Positions 60,796-64,000 of a stretch of DNA of 64,000 nucleotides are shown piece after piece. The DNA comes from Phycisphaerae bacterium. Lineage in GTDB: Bacteria > Chloroflexota > Anaerolineae > 4572-78 > J111. The translations under genes and the position numbers were made by a program. The stretch spans positions 35,984 through 99,983 of the forward strand of contig JANQQF010000130.1 of assembly GCA_028285035.1 (NCBI GenBank). Reading direction: 5' to 3'. Below the pieces are notes generated by a model, which was not told the DNA's origin, did not search any database, and was given only the letters and a program-made list of their open reading frames with translations. Position 1 is the stretch's first letter. Each line of letters opens with the position of its first letter.

Positions 60796-63027
60796 TTATT
60801 GCTGCTCACTCATCCACTGCTCAAGCTTGACCATCGTTTCCCGATAACCAAACTCAATAATTTGCTCATAGGCCTGAAAATCCATCGTGCCGATGTTGTC
60901 CACGGGGGGACGAATATAAAGATCAGCCAAGCCAGACTGAGCTTTACGACGTGAGGAGCTTTGTAGTTCACTGACCCGCATCAAAATCGGAATGAGGGAG
61001 GGGGATTTTACTGTTTTGGCAAAGGGGTTGATCCGACTCCACAAGATTTGCCAGCCTGATAGGCTGTGGCCAAAGTCATAGTGATCATTTAAATCCTCTT
61101 CAACGCTGACATCCACGCCAATGACAAAGCCCCCTTCGGCGAGGTGCCGCATCACATCAAGGGGGACCGTGTTCATTAGCCCCCCGTCGGCTAACAGCTC
61201 AGATTTATCAAGCAGTGGCGGAAATATCAGGGGTAAAGAGCAACTTGAGCGAATGTGTTGCCACATGGGGCCTTCGAGATGAATATTTTGGGCGCCTCGG
61301 GTGAGGCTGGTGGTGACGCAGAAAAAATTGCGCCAGGTATCCTCGATTTGATGATCACCATACAAGCGTTTCATTAAGCCGGTAAATTTTCCCCCCGCCA
61401 TAAATGAGGTGATGGGAATGGTGTAGTCTGAGATAAATTTGGGATTGGTGAGCTGTTTGGATTTGTCATACAGAGTTTGATAGTCGTAGCCCATCGCATA
61501 CAAGCCCCCCACTAGCGAGCCAAAACTGGAGCCACCAACCAAATCAATTTCCAGACCAAGCGCTTCAATGGCCCGAATAGTGCCGATATGAGCAAATCCC
61601 CGCGCGCCACCACTGCCCAAAACCAATCCGACCGCTCGACGGGTGAGAAATCGCGCCAGCCCGCGAAAATCTCTGTCCTGATCCCAGCGAACGTGATGGT
61701 GATGATGAATTTGATGCTGATCCAACCACTGCTTGGTTCCAGTCGGCAAGGTGTTGCCATTAGGGTGGAGCAAGACCAGATGCTTACGGACCATTGCCTG
61801 TTCTGTGTCTTGAATAATCAGCTCAAATTCAATCTCGGTTGTCGTTGGATCACCATCGGCGTGACCCACCAGCAGGATTTGATCAGCGTGGCGTAAACAC
61901 CGTTGGGTCCAGGGCGTGACAGAGAAATCGGTTTGATACAAGTTGAAGCTGTAGTGGTTGGCTTGCTCACTGAGCCAGACGGCTAAGCGAATGTCGTTTG
62001 GATCTTCAATCGGGCTTTGAGAGGCCCCAGGCATCCCTAAGTAATTATCAAGGGTGTGGCTATCAAGTACGAGCGTTGGCCCAAATTTTTCAATAGCGGC
62101 GGCCAGCCGTTGGGTGAATTCGGCGAGGGGGACATCGGGGCTGGTGGGCACGAGAACAATGTCAAGAGCCAAGTTAGATCGATTTTCGGCTGAGGCCCGC
62201 ATAGAATGTTGCAGTCGTTTGATGACCAATTTTGAGATGTGGTGCATCATCTGTGGATATTTGATGACGAGCCGGTCAAAGCCAGCTTTTGATAATTTAA
62301 CCAAGCGACTGTCGCGAATGGCATCGACACTGACGGAACGGGGATCACCCGTGAGTATCTGCATCTCGCCCACACTCTCCCCAACTACAATTTCACCAAC
62401 CGCCTCTTCCTTGCCCGTCTCATCTCTCGCCACCGCCTGTAAGCGACCACTCACCAGCACATATAAGTTGTTATCCATCTCGCCTTGATGAATGAGCCGT
62501 TCACCACGATGTAAATTCACCCAACTTAACTCCGTTTGAATATCCTCGAAAGTGGCCATATCCAATGTGCCAAATAAGTGGGTTAATGTGGCAATTAATT
62601 GGGGGCGACGAAGACGACGTAAGACAATTTGGCTGACCTCATCAAGGATGCCTGGATGCTGCTCGACAAGTTCGTCAAAGGTGGCTTTGGAGATTTTTGC
62701 GACCTCAGTGTTGGTGACGGCTTGAATTGAGGCGGTGCGTCGACTTCCGGTGAGCATCGCAATTTCACCAAGAAAGCTACCACTCTGATGCTCATCCACC
62801 ACCATCTCACTGCCATCGGGGCGAGATACTAAGACGCGTAGATGACCATCGATGATAATGTACAATCCATCATCACCGGGATCGCCTTGATGACACAAAA
62901 ATTCATCGGGAACAACTGATACTCGCTCCAATCTACTGGCGAGTTCTTGCTGAAAGGTTTCATCAAGGGGTTCAAAAAAATCAATTTTTTTGATTTGTGC
63001 TAAGGAATCAGTAGCAAGCGTCTGCAT
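60796..63027 (-). CDS. Patatin-like phospholipase with two cyclic-nucleotide-binding domains, paralogue 2
   Basis: 743 residues, the same architecture and length as the protein at 50375: cNMP domains at about 15-130 and 140-255 (HQGDPGDDGLYIIIDG and HQGEMDNNLYVLVSG), then the linker and a patatin domain. The oxyanion motif is GSGGARG, the nucleophile Ser501 is in GGSSFGS, and Asp614 is in ADGGLMN. GXSXG in paralogue 1 is GTSMG and here GSSFG. Two family members in the same 13-kb block suggest division of labour, for example different signals or lipids. The start ATG 63027 has AGGGAGG about 7 bp before it. Activity as a lysophospholipase is a family inference. Confidence 0.92.
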   Translation of the reverse strand: MQTLATDSLAQIKKIDFFEPLDETFQQELASRLERVSVVPDEFLCHQGDPGDDGLYIIIDGHLRVLVSRPDGSEMVVDEHQSGSFLGEIAMLTGSRRTASIQAVTNTEVAKISKATFDELVEQHPGILDEVSQIVLRRLRRPQLIATLTHLFGTLDMATFEDIQTELSWVNLHRGERLIHQGEMDNNLYVLVSGRLQAVARDETGKEEAVGEIVVGESVGEMQILTGDPRSVSVDAIRDSRLVKLSKAGFDRLVIKYPQMMHHISKLVIKRLQHSMRASAENRSNLALDIVLVPTSPDVPLAEFTQRLAAAIEKFGPTLVLDSHTLDNYLGMPGASQSPIEDPNDIRLAVWLSEQANHYSFNLYQTDFSVTPWTQRCLRHADQILLVGHADGDPTTTEIEFELIIQDTEQAMVRKHLVLLHPNGNTLPTGTKQWLDQHQIHHHHHVRWDQDRDFRGLARFLTRRAVGLVLGSGGARGFAHIGTIRAIEALGLEIDLVGGSSFGSLVGGLYAMGYDYQTLYDKSKQLTNPKFISDYTIPITSFMAGGKFTGLMKRLYGDHQIEDTWRNFFCVTTSLTRGAQNIHLEGPMWQHIRSSCSLPLIFPPLLDKSELLADGGLMNTVPLDVMRHLAEGGFVIGVDVSVEEDLNDHYDFGHSLSGWQILWSRINPFAKTVKSPSLIPILMRVSELQSSSRRKAQSGLADLYIRPPVDNIGTMDFQAYEQIIEFGYRETMVKLEQWMSEQQ

Positions 63028-63156
63028 TTATACCTCCCTAAAAATAGTGAGTAACGGTTGGTGGGTAGGAGTTAGTCAGTAAATAACTAAAAGTGCTCAA
63101 AGTGAGATAAACTCAAACTATTGATGTAATCAATTAGGACTTACCCATACTGTTGA

Positions 63157-63214
63157 TTGAGCCTGTCGAAATCAACGGTATGCGGACCAAAGCGCCCGGT
63201 TTCGACAAGCTCAA
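63157..63214. repeat. Inverted repeat of the TTCGACAAGCTC type
   Basis: TTGAGCCTGTCGAAA (63157-63171) and TTTCGACAAGCTCAA (63200-63214) are inverted copies with one mismatch. An overlapping smaller stem GTTGATT/AATCAAC surrounds the left arm. The TTTCGACAAGCTCAA core is a widespread intergenic repeat in many bacteria, from memory. It resembles an extragenic palindrome or a bidirectional mRNA end. Confidence 0.6.
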
Positions 63215-63281
63215 CCGACATTTTTTACCCATTCTGCATAAATCCTATCAATAACCAATCTCTAGTCTCTATAGATACCGA

Positions 63282-63310
63282 TTTTTTTAGATGATAGCTT
63301 GCGATATAAT
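63282..63310 (+). promoter_or_regulatory. Probable promoter of the DedA/YqaA gene
   Basis: A consensus -10 TATAAT (63305-63310) lies 74 bp before the start codon. The -35 is poor (T-rich at 63282-63287). The -10 is embedded in a stem GCGATA-TAAT-TATCGC (63301-63316), which could act as an operator. Confidence 0.5.
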
Positions 63311-63383
63311 TATCGCGGATATTAACACAAATTTGGTTTTTCAGGTAGAAGGGATGTAGTCTAAATCTTTAGAAGATGGGTGA

Positions 63384-63845
63384 ATGATGTTAGAGAATTT
63401 GATTGCGGAGTTTGGCTATTTTGGTCTATTTATTATTGCGTTTTTAGCTTCTGGTATTCTTCCCTTAGCCAGCGAAGTTTTTCTCGCGGCGATGCCTGCC
63501 CTTGGCTATAACGTGTGGCTCTCATTTCTGGCGGCCACTGCTGGCAATTATCTTGGTGCCTTGCTCAACTATTACGTGGGTCTCAAAGGTGGAGAGTTTG
63601 TTTTATCCCGCTACTTCAAAATTTCTCCTGAGCAGCTTGATCAAGCCAACAAGCGATATGAACGTTGGGGTGCCCCGGTTTTGATCATGTCTTGGGTGCC
63701 GATTGTGGGTGACCCACTTACAATTGTGGCTGGTGTACTCCGGTTGGATTTATGGGTATATTCATTTTGGATCGTGTTAGGGAAGGCGCTGCGTAATCTG
63801 GTCGTGTTGGGTGTGGTAAGTTCGTTGTTACCTTACTTTGGATAG
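63384..63845 (+). CDS. DedA/YqaA-family membrane protein (SNARE-associated/VTT type)
   Basis: 153 residues, four to five hydrophobic segments. FLASGILPLASEVFLAAMPALGYN begins the domain, and the conserved GNYLGALLNYYVGLKGGEF and WGAPVLIMSWVPIVGDPLTIVAGVLRL (arginine-poor variant of the DedA motif) fit the YqaA branch. Such proteins are linked with lipid flipping and undecaprenyl-phosphate recycling. No partner gene in the window depends on it clearly; it is transcribed away from the patatin block. Two ATG codons (63384 and 63387) compete. The family assignment is good, the transport role is by analogy with studied DedA proteins. Confidence 0.85.
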   Translation: MMLENLIAEFGYFGLFIIAFLASGILPLASEVFLAAMPALGYNVWLSFLAATAGNYLGALLNYYVGLKGGEFVLSRYFKISPEQLDQANKRYERWGAPVLIMSWVPIVGDPLTIVAGVLRLDLWVYSFWIVLGKALRNLVVLGVVSSLLPYFG

Positions 63846-63849
63846 ACGT

Positions 63850-64000
63850 TCATTGACTGACCCTAACATCGGCTACAGACCTACTTGTTCTAAGTTTCAA
63901 GAGTGAGCCAAAAATAGTTTGGTTGTAATCCTCCCGAAGATACCGCGCCATATAAAACCAGCCAGCCAAGATCAAGACAAATGTGACCAAAGCAACCACG
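63850..64000 (-). CDS. C-terminal end of a membrane protein gene running out of the window
   Basis: On the minus strand the frame is open from the window edge to a TGA at 63850-63852. It reads VVALVTFVLILAGWFYMARY, then LREDYNQTIFGSLLKLRTSR, then SVADVRVSQ. A membrane helix followed by a charged tail is a normal protein end. At about 49 codons the evidence is thin and I do not recognise the family. It converges with the DedA/YqaA gene, with 4 bp between the stops. Confidence 0.4.
   Translation of the reverse strand, partial: VVALVTFVLILAGWFYMARYLREDYNQTIFGSLLKLRTSRSVADVRVSQ

Larger units (their letters stand above)
63028..63383 (+). other. Intergenic region with inverted repeat and probable promoter
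   Basis: These 356 bp between divergent genes contain an inverted repeat (63157-63214), described separately, and a probable promoter near 63282-63310. The left 120 bp show no motif beyond the ribosome site of the patatin gene. Confidence 0.5.

Overview
The window is about 64 kb of bacterial DNA of moderate GC, densely packed with genes for making, exporting and decorating lipids and surface glycans. No rRNA, tRNA, phage, transposase or CRISPR feature was found. The organism cannot be fixed from the sequence. FAAL/ACP fusions, a cyanobacterial-style PKS docking pair, Npt-like transporters carrying cyclic-nucleotide domains and patatins with tandem cNMP domains together suggest a filamentous or gliding environmental bacterium. 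Chloroflexota is my best guess, held weakly.

Layout. (1) 1-10949, plus strand: a tight lipid operon with a truncated fatty acyl-AMP ligase (FAAL)-ACP, a lipid kinase, a CdsA-like enzyme, a CDP-alcohol phosphatidyltransferase, an MGDG-synthase-like glycosyltransferase, a FAAL-ACP-luciferase-like monooxygenase fusion, a GNAT-like acyltransferase and a membrane GT2. (2) 11020-16575, minus strand: a GT2, an ABC exporter and an FtsX/MacB-type permease. (3) 17294-31337, plus strand: a fully reducing type I PKS, an alpha-oxoamine synthase of the serine palmitoyltransferase type, an SDR reductase, a second GNAT-like acyltransferase, a third FAAL-ACP, a methyltransferase and a stand-alone ketosynthase. 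This matches, step for step, a route to a ceramide-like lipid whose long-chain base is built on a PKS. (4) 31392-34361, minus strand: three tandem copies of a membrane-anchored glycosyltransferase. (5) 34688-50324, mostly plus strand: a phosphonate/glycan region with two paralogous ABC exporters, PEP mutase, phosphonopyruvate decarboxylase, several glycosyltransferases, Stealth and LicD phosphotransferases, a PhyH-type dioxygenase, an NTP-transferase resembling phosphonate cytidylyltransferases, and an Aur1/PAP2-like membrane phosphotransferase, ending in a strong terminator. (6) 50375-63027, minus strand: two patatin phospholipases with tandem cNMP domains, two Npt-like transporters with C-terminal cNMP domains, a choline/homoserine-kinase-like phosphotransferase and a second CDP-alcohol phosphatidyltransferase. 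(7) A DedA/YqaA protein and the end of one more gene.

The most striking signal is not a gene. Six promoters, on both strands, share one architecture: two tandem 22-bp units (consensus TTGCYCNAAWTTYATGACA), the second abutting a -35-like hexamer, then a 16-17 bp spacer and a clear -10. They lie upstream of the GT2/ABC operon, the PKS operon, both ABC exporter operons, a glycosyltransferase operon and a broken small membrane gene. This indicates one unknown regulator, not encoded here, that switches on ceramide-like lipid, phosphonate and glycan genes together.

In the working model, FAALs load fatty acids on ACP domains, the PKS and alpha-oxoamine synthase build an amino-ketone, an SDR reduces it, and a GNAT-like enzyme N-acylates it. 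PEP mutase and Ppd start a phosphonate head group or glycan decoration that is activated by the NTP-transferase and attached by LicD, Aur1-like or CDP-alcohol transferases. The chemistry of the final product is inference.
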